Both the position numbers and the translations under genes were made by a program. This document shows, piece after piece, positions 34,232-42,428 of a stretch of DNA of 64,000 nt. Within the stretch, counting starts at the first letter, position 1. Every line of letters begins with the position of its first letter. Location: NCBI GenBank assembly GCA_020639255.1, contig JACKGZ010000005.1, forward strand, positions 62,001 through 126,000. The letters are read 5' to 3'. Below the pieces are notes generated by a model, which was not told the origin of the DNA, ran no database searches, and was given only the letters and a program-made list of their open reading frames with translations. This stretch comes from Phycisphaera sp. Lineage in GTDB: Bacteria > Planctomycetota > Phycisphaerae > Phycisphaerales > UBA1924.

Positions 34232-35137
34232 ATGAAACGCACATTCCTAATCGAGACTGGTTTTCTATGTCTGGCAGCAACAGCGAACGCTCAGAATAAT
34301 CAGCTTGAGATCCGACACAATTCAAACGTCAACGTTCATCAGTACTTGCATGAGGAGACGACGGACACGATCGCTGGCGTCTCTGCATATGAGCCGTTTT
34401 CTCTCTCCCACTCTGTTTCCTACGACGACCCCAGCCTCGATTTCGACCCAACAGCCTCAAGCAATTTCTCGGTCGACAGCGTCACATTCATCGAGCCAAC
34501 CGCGCCAGGATCGCATTCTGGCTTCTACGACATCACTGTTTCCGGCGAACTCTTTCGAAGCGGGGCGACCATGTTCGAGAGCAGTGATTTCTTGGGTTCA
34601 CAATCCGAACTCATCGTCGATATTGTGGGCCTTCCTGGCCTCGGAAGTACACTTGGACTCACAATCGTGACGCAGTACAGTCTGACTGCGTCATATCAAT
34701 CTACTTCCGACCAGCTTCAGTACGCGTCTTTACCGTTCGTTTTGATCCAAAAAGTGTATGCTGACGAGTTCAACAACCAAGACTTACACGCACTCGAGGC
34801 CGACGGATTGACCGGAAGCGCAACATTTTCCGGTGGCTACACCGAGGCTGGTGCATTGCGGATTACGGTCGTTGCAGACGCCCTTGAGATTCTCATTGCA
34901 CACGGCGGAGACACAACTGTCACATTCGAGGGTACATTCCGCGTACTGACACGGATACCTCCCGAGCCCTGCCTCGCGGATGTCAACGGCGACGGCGAGG
35001 TGACACCGGCCGACTTCTCGGCCTGGGTCGCGGCTTTCAACACGCAGGCCCCGGAGTGCGACCAGAACGGCGACGGCTCGTGCACGCCGGCCGACTTCTC
35101 GGCCTGGGTCGCCAACTTCAATGCCGGGTGCGATTGA
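34232..35137 (+). CDS. secreted protein with C-terminal GC-type dockerin-like tail (paralogue 2)
   Basis: A 301-residue paralogue of the previous gene with the same plan: signal peptide (FLIETGFLCLAATANA), beta-rich body, tail loops DVNGDGEVTPADF and DQNGDGSCTPADF, end NFNAGCD. Shared body segments include HSVSYDD, LDFDPTASS, FSVDSV, GFYD and SGELFRSG, while the rest has diverged considerably. The body is noticeably AT-richer than the tail, which is nearly identical between the two genes, suggesting recombination or strong selection on the tail. GAGGG precedes ATG 34232 by about ten bases. Function unknown. Confidence 0.82.
   Translation: MKRTFLIETGFLCLAATANAQNNQLEIRHNSNVNVHQYLHEETTDTIAGVSAYEPFSLSHSVSYDDPSLDFDPTASSNFSVDSVTFIEPTAPGSHSGFYDITVSGELFRSGATMFESSDFLGSQSELIVDIVGLPGLGSTLGLTIVTQYSLTASYQSTSDQLQYASLPFVLIQKVYADEFNNQDLHALEADGLTGSATFSGGYTEAGALRITVVADALEILIAHGGDTTVTFEGTFRVLTRIPPEPCLADVNGDGEVTPADFSAWVAAFNTQAPECDQNGDGSCTPADFSAWVANFNAGCD
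34967..35137 (+). repeat. Dockerin-tail coding repeat, copy 2
   Basis: Second copy of the 171-bp tail segment described for 34019-34189, in the same orientation and at the same position of its gene. Confidence 0.8.
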
Positions 35138-35213
35138 ACGAGATCTGGCGACGGGCGGGGACCGCCCCCTCACAGGGGCGGCTCGCGAAGACCGCGTTCG
35201 CCTAATCTTTGCC

Positions 35214-35705
35214 ATGAACATCCGGCTCGCCACGCACGACGACGTGCCCGCCATCACGGCGATCTATAACCACGCCATCCTGCACACCATCGCCAGCTTC
35301 TGGTACGAGCCCCGCCCCGAAGAAGAACTCGCCCGCGAGGTCGGCGCTTCAAGTGGGACGACCTACCCGTGGCTCGTCGCCGAGAGAGACGGACAGGTCG
35401 TCGGCACGGCGTGGAGCAAGCGCTGGAACCCGCGCACGGCGTACGACATCACCTGCGAGGTGAGCGTCTACATCGCGCCCGAGGCCAAGGGACAGGGCGT
35501 GGGCAAGGCGCTCTACACAGATCTGTTCGCGCGGCTCAGAGCGATCGGCTACCGGCACATCATCGGCGGCATCAGTCTGCCCAACGAGGCGAGCGTGCGC
35601 CTGCACGAATCGATGGGCATGAAACGGGTCGCGCTCTTTCCGGGGATCGGGGAGAAGTTCGGGAAGGCGATTGATGTGGGGTATTGGCAGGTGACAACTA
35701 CCTAA
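35214..35705 (+). CDS. GNAT N-acetyltransferase, phosphinothricin/amino acid acetyltransferase (PAT/MnaT) type
   Basis: A 163-residue acetyl-CoA dependent acetyltransferase. The start NIRLATHDDVPAITAIYNHA is typical of the PAT/YncA branch, and the CoA-binding loop appears as VYIAPEAKGQGVGKALY (Q/RxxGxG/A type). Later IGGISLPNEASVRLHESMG and the GYWQ end also match this branch. Members acetylate methionine sulfone, phosphinothricin or related amino acids. The frame opens further upstream, but ATG 35214 gives the conserved N-terminus. A GC hairpin (35162-35181) sits in the gap after the dockerin gene. Confidence 0.88.
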   Translation: MNIRLATHDDVPAITAIYNHAILHTIASFWYEPRPEEELAREVGASSGTTYPWLVAERDGQVVGTAWSKRWNPRTAYDITCEVSVYIAPEAKGQGVGKALYTDLFARLRAIGYRHIIGGISLPNEASVRLHESMGMKRVALFPGIGEKFGKAIDVGYWQVTTT

Positions 35706-35722
35706 GCAACATTTCTAGTAGT

Positions 35723-36331
35723 TCATTGTACAGTGCGAGCGTGATCTGTTGGAATAATGTCGGCCTTGGCATTCGCCTCGTCTTCCGGAGTCCATTCTGG
35801 CCGGTTCAAAACAAATAAATGATAAAATTTTCGAGTATTTAGAAAGTAATAATCTGGAATTTGCACTTCATTTCTCCGACTTGCCCCGTCATACATAGCA
35901 AGTCGCCCGCTATCGGCCTCTGCGATCAAACGCACTTGATTCTCAGTAAGCGGCCAGTACAGACTCACAACGTAATATGCATAGCCATATCGTCCACCGG
36001 TATGGGCAACATCGGAGTCCTTGACCCTGACATCTACACTAAATTTCGTTCCGTCACCTAGCAAATAAATAGCTTCTTTTGGGTATAAATCCTGCACGTC
36101 GGTAGTACTAGAAATCATGTGAACTGAATATAATGGTGTCGATAACGTCTCGCCAGTATGCCTCTGCAACCAAACTTGCTTCCCAACTTTAACGGCATCG
36201 ATCCGAGTCCCTTTAAAATCATCAACTTCAGATGCGACCTCTCCGATTCCATATGAAGCGGAGTCGAACTGACATCCAATGGATGTCATTAACGCAACAA
36301 AGATACCTAAGACCGCTAGCTTGGTATGCAT
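35723..36331 (-). CDS. AT-rich putative lipoprotein
   Basis: I do not recognise this 202-residue protein. The N-terminus MHTKLAVLGIFVALMTSIGC is a signal peptide with a lipobox ending in Cys20. The mature part is mixed, with tyrosine-rich segments (GGRYGYAYYVVSLYWPL) and no known domain. Base composition is far lower in GC than the surrounding genes and codon use differs accordingly (many A/T-ending codons), which points to recent transfer. GGGGG lies a few bases before ATG 36331. Confidence 0.72.
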   Translation of the reverse strand: MHTKLAVLGIFVALMTSIGCQFDSASYGIGEVASEVDDFKGTRIDAVKVGKQVWLQRHTGETLSTPLYSVHMISSTTDVQDLYPKEAIYLLGDGTKFSVDVRVKDSDVAHTGGRYGYAYYVVSLYWPLTENQVRLIAEADSGRLAMYDGASRRNEVQIPDYYFLNTRKFYHLFVLNRPEWTPEDEANAKADIIPTDHARTVQ

Positions 36332-36391
36332 AGATCCCCCACATATTCATCAGAGCACATTGGTTTAGATATTGACAACCAGTAGAGTGTA

Positions 36392-37882
36392 CTAATGCGC
36401 ATTGCGATGCACAAACCCCCGCCTCAGCGTCAGGAGGAGAATCCTGAGGTCGAAGCCGAGCGACCAGTGGCGGACGTAGAAGAGATCGTACTGGATGCGC
36501 TTGCGGAGTGAGGTGTCGCCGCGGAGGCCGTTGACCTGGGCCCAGCCGGTCATGCCGGCCTTGACGTGCTGGCGGAGCATGTAGCCGCGCCAGTCTTCGC
36601 GGAACTGTTCGATGAGCTCGGGACGTTCGGGGCGCGGGCCCACGAGAGACATCTCGCCGCGGAGGACGTTGAGCAGTTGCGGCAGCTCGTCGAGGCTGGT
36701 CTTGCGGAGCCACTTGCCGATGCGTGTCACGCGGGGGTCGTTTCGGCTCGTCCAGCGGGCGGGCTCTTCGTCTTCGACGTGGAGCATGGTGCGGAACTTG
36801 TAGATGTTGAAGGTCTCGCCGCCGAGCGAGACGCGGCGCTGGCGGAAGATGACGGGCCCGGGGCCCGAGAGGCGGACGAGCATCGCGATGACCGCGAGCA
36901 TCGGCGCGAGCAGGATGAGGCCCGCGATGGAGCCGGCGATGTCGAGGGCTCGTTTGCTCAGGCCCCCGACGCCGTAGAGCGGGCACTCGCGGACGCTGAG
37001 AATGGGCATGCCGTCGAGCTCGGACACGGCCATGTTCTGCGGCATGTGGCGCGGGTTGATGTCCGGGACGATGCGCACATCGACGGCGAAGCGTTCGAGG
37101 CGCTTGATGACCTCGGGGATCGCGGCGGCCTTGCTGCTGGGCAGGGCGAGGTAGATCGCGTCGACGGGGTTCTCTTCGAGGGCGGTTTCGAGGCTGCGGA
37201 TGCCGCCGAGGACGGGACGGTTGAGGCACTCGGTGCGCTGCGTGGTCTCGCGGTGTCCGATGAAGTAGGCGACGTGGATGCCGGTCCAGGAGTTGCGATC
37301 AAGCGTGTGGCAGGTGATCTGCCCGAGGCGTCCGACCCCGACGATGCAGGCGTGGCGAAGGTTGCGGCCGCGGCGGCGGAAGGAGCGAAGGACGCTGCGG
37401 ATCGTGGCGCGCTCGGCGGCGAGGAAGACCACGAGCATCGGGGCGAGGAGGCCCAGCTGGAGTCGGCTGGCGTCGAGTCCGAGCGAGCCGATGGATGCGA
37501 TCGGGACGCCCGGGTGCTGGTCGATGAGCTCGGTGCCAACGACCCAGAGCAGGACGACGATGGCTGCCATCGCGCCGATGACGGCCCGTGAGATCTGCCC
37601 CACTTCCGAGACGATCGATCGGTCGCGCCTGGGCGCATACAGCCGAAAGCCCCACATCGCGTAGAGCACCGCCGGCACAACGAGCATCGAGACGGGCTCG
37701 CGAACGGCTCGGCCCCAGGTGATGGCCGAAGCGTCGGCGGCGACCCAGAGACGCAAGAACCACGCGGCGAAGCAGGCGGACAGAACAACGAGAGCGTCGG
37801 CGGCGACGAGGATCGAGACGAAGAGTTGGTGTCGCTGCTTCACCAAGGGCGAAAGACCCCACGCCCGAAGCCGGGACTCCAT
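36392..37882 (-). CDS. polyprenyl-phosphate sugar-1-phosphate transferase (WcaJ family)
   Basis: This 496-residue membrane enzyme starts exopolysaccharide or O-antigen synthesis by moving a sugar phosphate from UDP-sugar to undecaprenyl phosphate. Four N-terminal helices, a CoA-binding-like domain (ACIVGVGRLGQITCHTL) and then the catalytic domain follow: KRALDIAGSIAGLILLAPML, FRQRRVSLGGETFNIYKFRT, SLDELPQLLNVLRGEMSLVG, PRPERPEL and a MTGWAQVNGLRGDT end. Catalytic Asp-Glu fits the SLDELPQ motif. It stands alone, with no adjacent wza or glycosyltransferase genes. Confidence 0.92.
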   Translation of the reverse strand: MESRLRAWGLSPLVKQRHQLFVSILVAADALVVLSACFAAWFLRLWVAADASAITWGRAVREPVSMLVVPAVLYAMWGFRLYAPRRDRSIVSEVGQISRAVIGAMAAIVVLLWVVGTELIDQHPGVPIASIGSLGLDASRLQLGLLAPMLVVFLAAERATIRSVLRSFRRRGRNLRHACIVGVGRLGQITCHTLDRNSWTGIHVAYFIGHRETTQRTECLNRPVLGGIRSLETALEENPVDAIYLALPSSKAAAIPEVIKRLERFAVDVRIVPDINPRHMPQNMAVSELDGMPILSVRECPLYGVGGLSKRALDIAGSIAGLILLAPMLAVIAMLVRLSGPGPVIFRQRRVSLGGETFNIYKFRTMLHVEDEEPARWTSRNDPRVTRIGKWLRKTSLDELPQLLNVLRGEMSLVGPRPERPELIEQFREDWRGYMLRQHVKAGMTGWAQVNGLRGDTSLRKRIQYDLFYVRHWSLGFDLRILLLTLRRGFVHRNAH

Positions 37883-37968
37883 CCCGATGGCTTCGGTATT
37901 GCTTCTGAAATCAGATCGGCTTCCGCTGCCCCTGTGGCCGAAGTTTAGCGCTCCGCGCTGTCGGTTGC

Positions 37969-38940
37969 CTAACTGGGCCAGCCCGGGCCGGTGCGGACCT
38001 TCGTCTCGTCACCCAGATTCTCCAGAACCTTGCGGGCGTCGTCCGTGATCGCCCCACTCGGGGGAGGCACGATCTCGAGCTTCAGATACATATCGCCCGG
38101 GGGCGACGTGCGCGAACCCTGGCCCCGGAGGCGGAGCTGCTTGCCGCTGGTGCTGCCGGCGGGGATGGCGAGCGAGGCCGTCGAGCCGGTCGGTGTTGGA
38201 ACAGAGACCTCGGCTCCGAGCGCCGCCTCGGCGAACGTGACGGGCAGGTCGAGATAGACATCGCCCGGTTTCTCGCCCTTGAGCGGGTCGCCGCGACGGA
38301 AGAGCGGGTGAGGCGAGACGTTGACGGTCAGGATGAGGTCGGCCCGCTGACCGGGCCTTGCGGGGTCTGCTTGCCCGACACCGCGCACGCGGAGCTTGGT
38401 GCCGCTGGTGATACCGGGCGGGATGGTGACCTCGACGGTCTCGGTCTTGGATGCGTGCTTGATCTCGATGGATCGTTTGCCGCCGGTGACAGACATGGGC
38501 AGATCGATGTCGATCGCGTGGCGCATGTCGGGGGCTTTGGGCTGCTGTCGGCGTGAGGTGCGGGAGCCGAAGGGACTTTGTGAGCCGCGGGCCGCGCCGC
38601 CGCCACCAAAGAAGGAATCGAACATCGAGCCGAGGTCGTCCATGTCGAACTCGACTTGTGCGCCGCCAGCGCCGCCTCGGGGCCTTGGGCCCCCACCGCC
38701 GCCGAACCCACCCTGCGGCCCTGCGTGGCCGAAGCGGTCGTACATCTTTCGTTTCTCGGGGTCGGAGAGCGTGTCGTAGGCCTCCTGGATCTCGACGAAA
38801 CGTTCCTGTGCGCCGACTTCCTTGTTGTGGTCGGGGTGGTACTGGCGCGCGAGCTTTCGGTACGCCTTCTTGATGTCGTCTTCGGACGCATCGCGGGCGA
38901 TGCCGAGCACTTCGTAGAGGTCACGCTTTGCCATACGCAT
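37969..38940 (-). CDS. DnaJ-class co-chaperone, CbpA type without zinc fingers
   Basis: A 323-residue Hsp40. J domain (residues 5-70) with the HPD motif in RQYHPDHNKE, a Gly/Phe-rich linker (GGFGGGGGPRPRGGAGGA) and two C-terminal substrate-binding beta domains (VTIPPGITSGTKLRVRGVG, GDVYLDLPVTFAEAALG). The cysteine-rich zinc domain of DnaJ is absent, as in CbpA. It would stimulate DnaK ATPase and bind unfolded protein. The true start may be the second ATG (38934), giving MAKRDLYEVLG. No clear ribosome site is seen for either. Confidence 0.9.
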   Translation of the reverse strand: MRMAKRDLYEVLGIARDASEDDIKKAYRKLARQYHPDHNKEVGAQERFVEIQEAYDTLSDPEKRKMYDRFGHAGPQGGFGGGGGPRPRGGAGGAQVEFDMDDLGSMFDSFFGGGGAARGSQSPFGSRTSRRQQPKAPDMRHAIDIDLPMSVTGGKRSIEIKHASKTETVEVTIPPGITSGTKLRVRGVGQADPARPGQRADLILTVNVSPHPLFRRGDPLKGEKPGDVYLDLPVTFAEAALGAEVSVPTPTGSTASLAIPAGSTSGKQLRLRGQGSRTSPPGDMYLKLEIVPPPSGAITDDARKVLENLGDETKVRTGPGWPS

Positions 38941-38955
38941 GATTGTAGAACGCGA

Positions 38956-40092
38956 TCACTCGGCGTCGGGTTCGGTGGTGGAATCGAGGATGCGGACGGG
39001 GTTCTCGCGGTTGGTATCGTCCCAGAACCGGAGCGTGCCGGCGGCCTGACTGCCGATGGATTCGAGCCTGGTCCGCGCGTCGCGGTCGGAGAGGATCAGC
39101 AGTCCGTCGCCCTCGGGCGAGGCGTAGGACTCGACGACATGACTGCCCGACTTGTTGACGAGGTAGAACGCGCCGCCGTCGTTGTCGACGAGCAGGCTCA
39201 TGCGGTCGGCGCCGTGCTCGTCGCGGAGGATCGCGGCCCCGCGTCCGTTCTTGTTGACGAAGAGCCCGACGACCGAGGCGTCGTCGTTGTTGGCGAGGTA
39301 GAGGCTGCCGCCGTCGTCGTCGGCACCGATCGAGACGCGCGTCTGGCCCTCGGCATCGTTGGTGGTGAGCACGCCCCGCCCGGCTTCGGTGACGTACGCC
39401 CAGAGCGCGTTGACGCCGTTGGCGTTGTAGATCGCGAGCGAGCCGCCGTCGATGTCGGAACCGAGGACGATGCCCTGCGCGCCCTCAAGCGAGCCATTGA
39501 CGGCGAGCAGGCCGCGGGCCTCCTCGTCGGCGTACATCTGGATGACCGGCGCATTGGCCACATTGAAAATCGAAAGCACGCCGCCGTCGGAATCCACACT
39601 CTGAGCGAGCCGCGGGTTGCCGTTGGCGTCGTAGAGCACCGAGTAGCCCGAGCCGTCGGTCTCGACGCCGATCGCATAGCTGCGTGAAGCGCTTGTGTTG
39701 AAGAGTGAGAGTTGCCCGCCGTCGGCGTCGGAGCCCAGCGTGATACGCGTCGCGCCGTGTTCGTCGGAGTGCTGGGACATGCCTCGACCCGATTCGTCGG
39801 CGAATGCCGCGAAGACGGTTGTGCCCTCGGCGTTCTGCACGAACACCGTGCCGCCGTCGCCGTCTGAGCCGATGTTGACGAGCGTCTTGCCCTCGTTGTC
39901 GACGATCTGGAGACGCTCGGCGGTGAGCACGTCGAACACCCGGGCCCGCAGATCGCCCGCCGCGAGTGCGAACGAAGAGGCCGCCGCCAGTCCGATCGCT
40001 GCGCACGCGAGTCTGAGCCGTCTGTTTCCACTCCGTAGAGACGCGATCTCGGCTTCGAGGCGGTCCAGGCGATCGTTGACGGGCGTGTGCAT
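38956..40092 (-). CDS. membrane-anchored protein of six 45-residue tandem repeats
   Basis: A 378-residue protein with an N-terminal coiled-coil (NDRLDRLEAEIASLRSGNRR), one hydrophobic segment (CAAIGLAAASSFALAA) and then a repeat domain. From residue 82 to 352 there are six units of 45 or 46 residues; five end in DGG (usually DxDGG), with a degenerate half unit before them. The unit pattern is beta strand, ADE-GRG turn, second strand, LGSD-DGG, suggesting a solenoid or beta-roll. No enzyme motif is present. Start ATG 40092 has AGAGGAG eight bases upstream. It is the first gene after the FKBP terminator. Confidence 0.8.
   Translation of the reverse strand: MHTPVNDRLDRLEAEIASLRSGNRRLRLACAAIGLAAASSFALAAGDLRARVFDVLTAERLQIVDNEGKTLVNIGSDGDGGTVFVQNAEGTTVFAAFADESGRGMSQHSDEHGATRITLGSDADGGQLSLFNTSASRSYAIGVETDGSGYSVLYDANGNPRLAQSVDSDGGVLSIFNVANAPVIQMYADEEARGLLAVNGSLEGAQGIVLGSDIDGGSLAIYNANGVNALWAYVTEAGRGVLTTNDAEGQTRVSIGADDDGGSLYLANNDDASVVGLFVNKNGRGAAILRDEHGADRMSLLVDNDGGAFYLVNKSGSHVVESYASPEGDGLLILSDRDARTRLESIGSQAAGTLRFWDDTNRENPVRILDSTTEPDAE
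39037..39849 (-). repeat. Six tandem 135-bp coding repeats
   Basis: Encodes residues 82-352 of the repeat protein in units of 45, 45, 46, 45, 45 and 45 residues. Unit boundaries fall after DGG; sequence identity between units is modest, so the array is old rather than newly duplicated. Confidence 0.75.
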
Positions 40093-40149
40093 GTTCGGCT
40101 CTCCTCTGTTTCGATCGCACTCTACCAGAGATCCGCTTGCGCTCGTGAC

Positions 40150-40182
40150 AAAAAGGAACACGGCCCGCCGAAGCGGGCCGTG
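40150..40182 (-). terminator. Rho-independent terminator of the FKBP-fusion gene
   Basis: A perfect 10-bp stem CACGGCCCGC / GCGGGCCGTG with a TTCG tetraloop (minus-strand reading), followed by TTCCTTTTTG. It lies 24 bp after the stop. Confidence 0.9.
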
Positions 40183-40205
40183 CGTTTGAAATTGCGTGGC
40201 TTGCG

Positions 40206-41312
40206 TTAACCGCCGGATTCCGCACCGGCTGCGGGCTCGGCGGGAGCCGCGTTGAGGTCGGCGGGCGCTTCTTCCTTCTCGATGAAGACGCACTCGACGT
40301 CGAAGACGAGCGTGGAGCCGGGCGGGATCGGGCCGACGGCGCGGTCGCCGTAGCCGAGCGCGGCGGGGATGATGAATCGCCGGCGCGAGCCCTTGGTCAT
40401 GCCCTCGGTGCCTCGGATCCAGCCGGGGATGAGCGTGCCGGGGTACTTGTAGCGGAACGGCTCGCCGCGATCGAACGACGAGTCGAACTTCGTGCCGTCG
40501 GTGAGGCGGCCGAGGTAGTGGATGACCATCCAGTCGCCTTCCTGGATCGGCTCGCCCTCGGGCTCGGCGAAGTGGAGCACGACGAGCTGATCGTCGTAGT
40601 AGTCGATATCGACGAGGTCTTCGGTGCGGACGAACTCGGCACCGCCGTCGCGGCCGACTTCCCAGGCGGTGTTGCCCTCGCTGTCATAGCCGACGTCGGT
40701 GATGCTGATGGTCTCGCCGTCGAACGCGATGGAGCTGGTCATCTGAACCGCGCCGCCGCGGTGATCGGGGTAGGCCGCGGGCGAGGAGCCTTTGTAGCCC
40801 TGACCGTCTTTCTGAAGATCGATATCGATCGTCGGGAAGACGTCGGCCGCGGTGATCGTGGTCGGGAACATGCCGGGCACGAGCGAGGCGCCGGTGAGCG
40901 CGTTGGCCGCGTTCTCGGAGCGGACATCGAACGTGCGCAGGCGGAGGTTGCCCTTGAAGCGGTAGATCTGGAAGAACGACTGGCGATAGGGCGTCGCGAC
41001 GCTGTCCGCGCGGGCCGTCTCGCAATAGAGCACATCGGTCAGGCCCTGAACGCGTGCGGGGCTGACGGTCAAGACGATCTTGGATTCGCCCTCGCCGTCG
41101 ATCTCGGTGATTGGCTGGGCCGAGATCCAGGTGCCGGTCAGCATCTTGGCGACCGCGGCAATGTTCTCATCGGAGTACTGGGCGTTGATGGTCGGCGCGC
41201 CGACGAGTGTGGGCTCGGGCTTGGCGGCTTCGACGGTGGTCTCGTTCTGGGCGGCTGCGCCAGAGGCGAGCATGAGTGCGATGATCGGTGTGGCGTACCA
41301 GCGGTTTTTCAT
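40206..41312 (-). CDS. exported CpcT/CpeT-like domain fused to an FKBP peptidyl-prolyl isomerase
   Basis: A 368-residue exported protein. Signal peptide (residues 1-21, AAA cleavage). Residues about 45-215 look like the CpcT/CpeT family: NIAAVAKMLTGTW, ATPYRQSFFQIYRF, LTGASLVPGMFPTTITAADV, GETISITDVGYDSEG. That family attaches phycobilins in cyanobacteria, though homologues occur in bacteria without phycobilisomes. Residues about 260-345 are a complete FKBP domain: VIHYLGRLTDGTKFDSSFDR, IPGWIRGTEGMTKGSRRRF, IPAALGYGDRAVGPIPPGST and LVFDVE. I know of no described fusion of the two. AGAGG lies six bases before ATG 41312. mdh precedes it by 50 bp. Confidence 0.82.
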   Translation of the reverse strand: MKNRWYATPIIALMLASGAAAQNETTVEAAKPEPTLVGAPTINAQYSDENIAAVAKMLTGTWISAQPITEIDGEGESKIVLTVSPARVQGLTDVLYCETARADSVATPYRQSFFQIYRFKGNLRLRTFDVRSENAANALTGASLVPGMFPTTITAADVFPTIDIDLQKDGQGYKGSSPAAYPDHRGGAVQMTSSIAFDGETISITDVGYDSEGNTAWEVGRDGGAEFVRTEDLVDIDYYDDQLVVLHFAEPEGEPIQEGDWMVIHYLGRLTDGTKFDSSFDRGEPFRYKYPGTLIPGWIRGTEGMTKGSRRRFIIPAALGYGDRAVGPIPPGSTLVFDVECVFIEKEEAPADLNAAPAEPAAGAESGG

Positions 41313-41362
41313 ATGAATCCTCTCTCGGTATCGTGTGGTCTCTTGTCGTGCTTTCCTGCGTG

Positions 41363-42325
41363 TCATGCGAGTTCGGGGAAGAGCTTCTTGACGGTCTCGA
41401 CGAGGTCGTTGACGTGGCTCGCCGATTCGTTGAAGAGCTTCTGCTCGCCCTCGTCGAGCTTGAATTCGACGATCTTCTCGACGCCCTTGGAGCCCAGCAG
41501 CGCGGGCACACCGACGAAAAGGCCCTTGCAGCCGAACTGGCCGTCGAGGTAGGCGGCGGTCGGGATGATGCGCTTCTTGTCCTTGACGATGGCCTCGACC
41601 ATCTGGATGGTGCCGCTGGCGGGTGCGTACCAGGCGCTGGTGCCCATGAGCTTGACGACTTCGCCGCCGCCGACCTTGGCGCGTTCGACGCAGGCGGTGA
41701 TGGTGGCTTCGGGAAGAAGGTCGGTGACGGGGATGCCGTGGACACTGGTGCAGCGCGGGAGCGGGACCATGTCGTCGCCGTGACCGCCGAGCAGGAGGGC
41801 GCTCACGTCCTCGACCGAGCAGCCGATCTCCCAAGCGATGAACGTGCGGAAGCGTGCGACGTCGAGTGCGCCGGCCTGGCCCATGATGCGGTGCGCCGGG
41901 AAGCCGGTGGCCTTCCACGCGGTGTAGACCATCGCATCGAGCGGGTTGGAGACGACGATGACGATCGAGTCTGGCGCATACTCCTTGATGTTCTCGCAGA
42001 CGCTCTTGACGATCTTGACATTGGTGCCGATGAGATCGTCGCGGCTCATGCCGGGCTTGCGGGGGATACCCGCGGTGACGACGACGACGTCGGAGCCGGC
42101 GATGTCCTTGTAGTCGAAGGTGCCGGTGAGCTTGCAGTCGAAACGCTCGATCGGAGCGCAGCAGGCCAGGTCGAGCATCTTGCCCCTGGGCATGTGCTGG
42201 TCGGGGGCGTCGGCACGGGGGATGTCGAGCAGGACGATGTCGCCCAACTCCTTGGAAGCGGCCCAGTGGGCACAGGTGGCTCCGACGTTTCCGGCTCCGA
42301 TGATGCTGATCTTGGCGCGACCCAT
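41363..42325 (-). CDS. mdh: malate dehydrogenase (LDH-like type)
   Basis: A 320-residue NAD-dependent enzyme that interconverts malate and oxaloacetate in the TCA cycle. The NAD site IIGAGNVGATCAHWAAS, the active-site loop TAGIPRKPGMSRDDL (with the arginine pair that selects oxaloacetate), SNPLDAMVYTAWK, and the catalytic histidine segment LLLGGHGDDMVPLPR are present. ATG 42325 is preferred since AGGAG lies eight bases upstream; ATG 42352 is in frame. The FKBP-fusion gene follows 50 bp downstream and may be co-transcribed. Confidence 0.95.
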   Translation of the reverse strand: MGRAKISIIGAGNVGATCAHWAASKELGDIVLLDIPRADAPDQHMPRGKMLDLACCAPIERFDCKLTGTFDYKDIAGSDVVVVTAGIPRKPGMSRDDLIGTNVKIVKSVCENIKEYAPDSIVIVVSNPLDAMVYTAWKATGFPAHRIMGQAGALDVARFRTFIAWEIGCSVEDVSALLLGGHGDDMVPLPRCTSVHGIPVTDLLPEATITACVERAKVGGGEVVKLMGTSAWYAPASGTIQMVEAIVKDKKRIIPTAAYLDGQFGCKGLFVGVPALLGSKGVEKIVEFKLDEGEQKLFNESASHVNDLVETVKKLFPELA

Positions 42326-42428
42326 CGCGGCGACTCCTCCGAAATGCTGCATTGTGTTCTACTGGCGAGCCCGCCACGCGAGGCGGGGGAACCACTATAG
42401 ACGGGCGCACACAAGAGGCCGAATCGAC

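Noticed and set aside
40206..42410. A 734-codon frame joining the FKBP fusion to sequence opposite the mdh gene
   Set aside because: The upstream part is out of frame with mdh on the same strand and Arg/His-rich; the signal peptide and ribosome site place the start at 41312.
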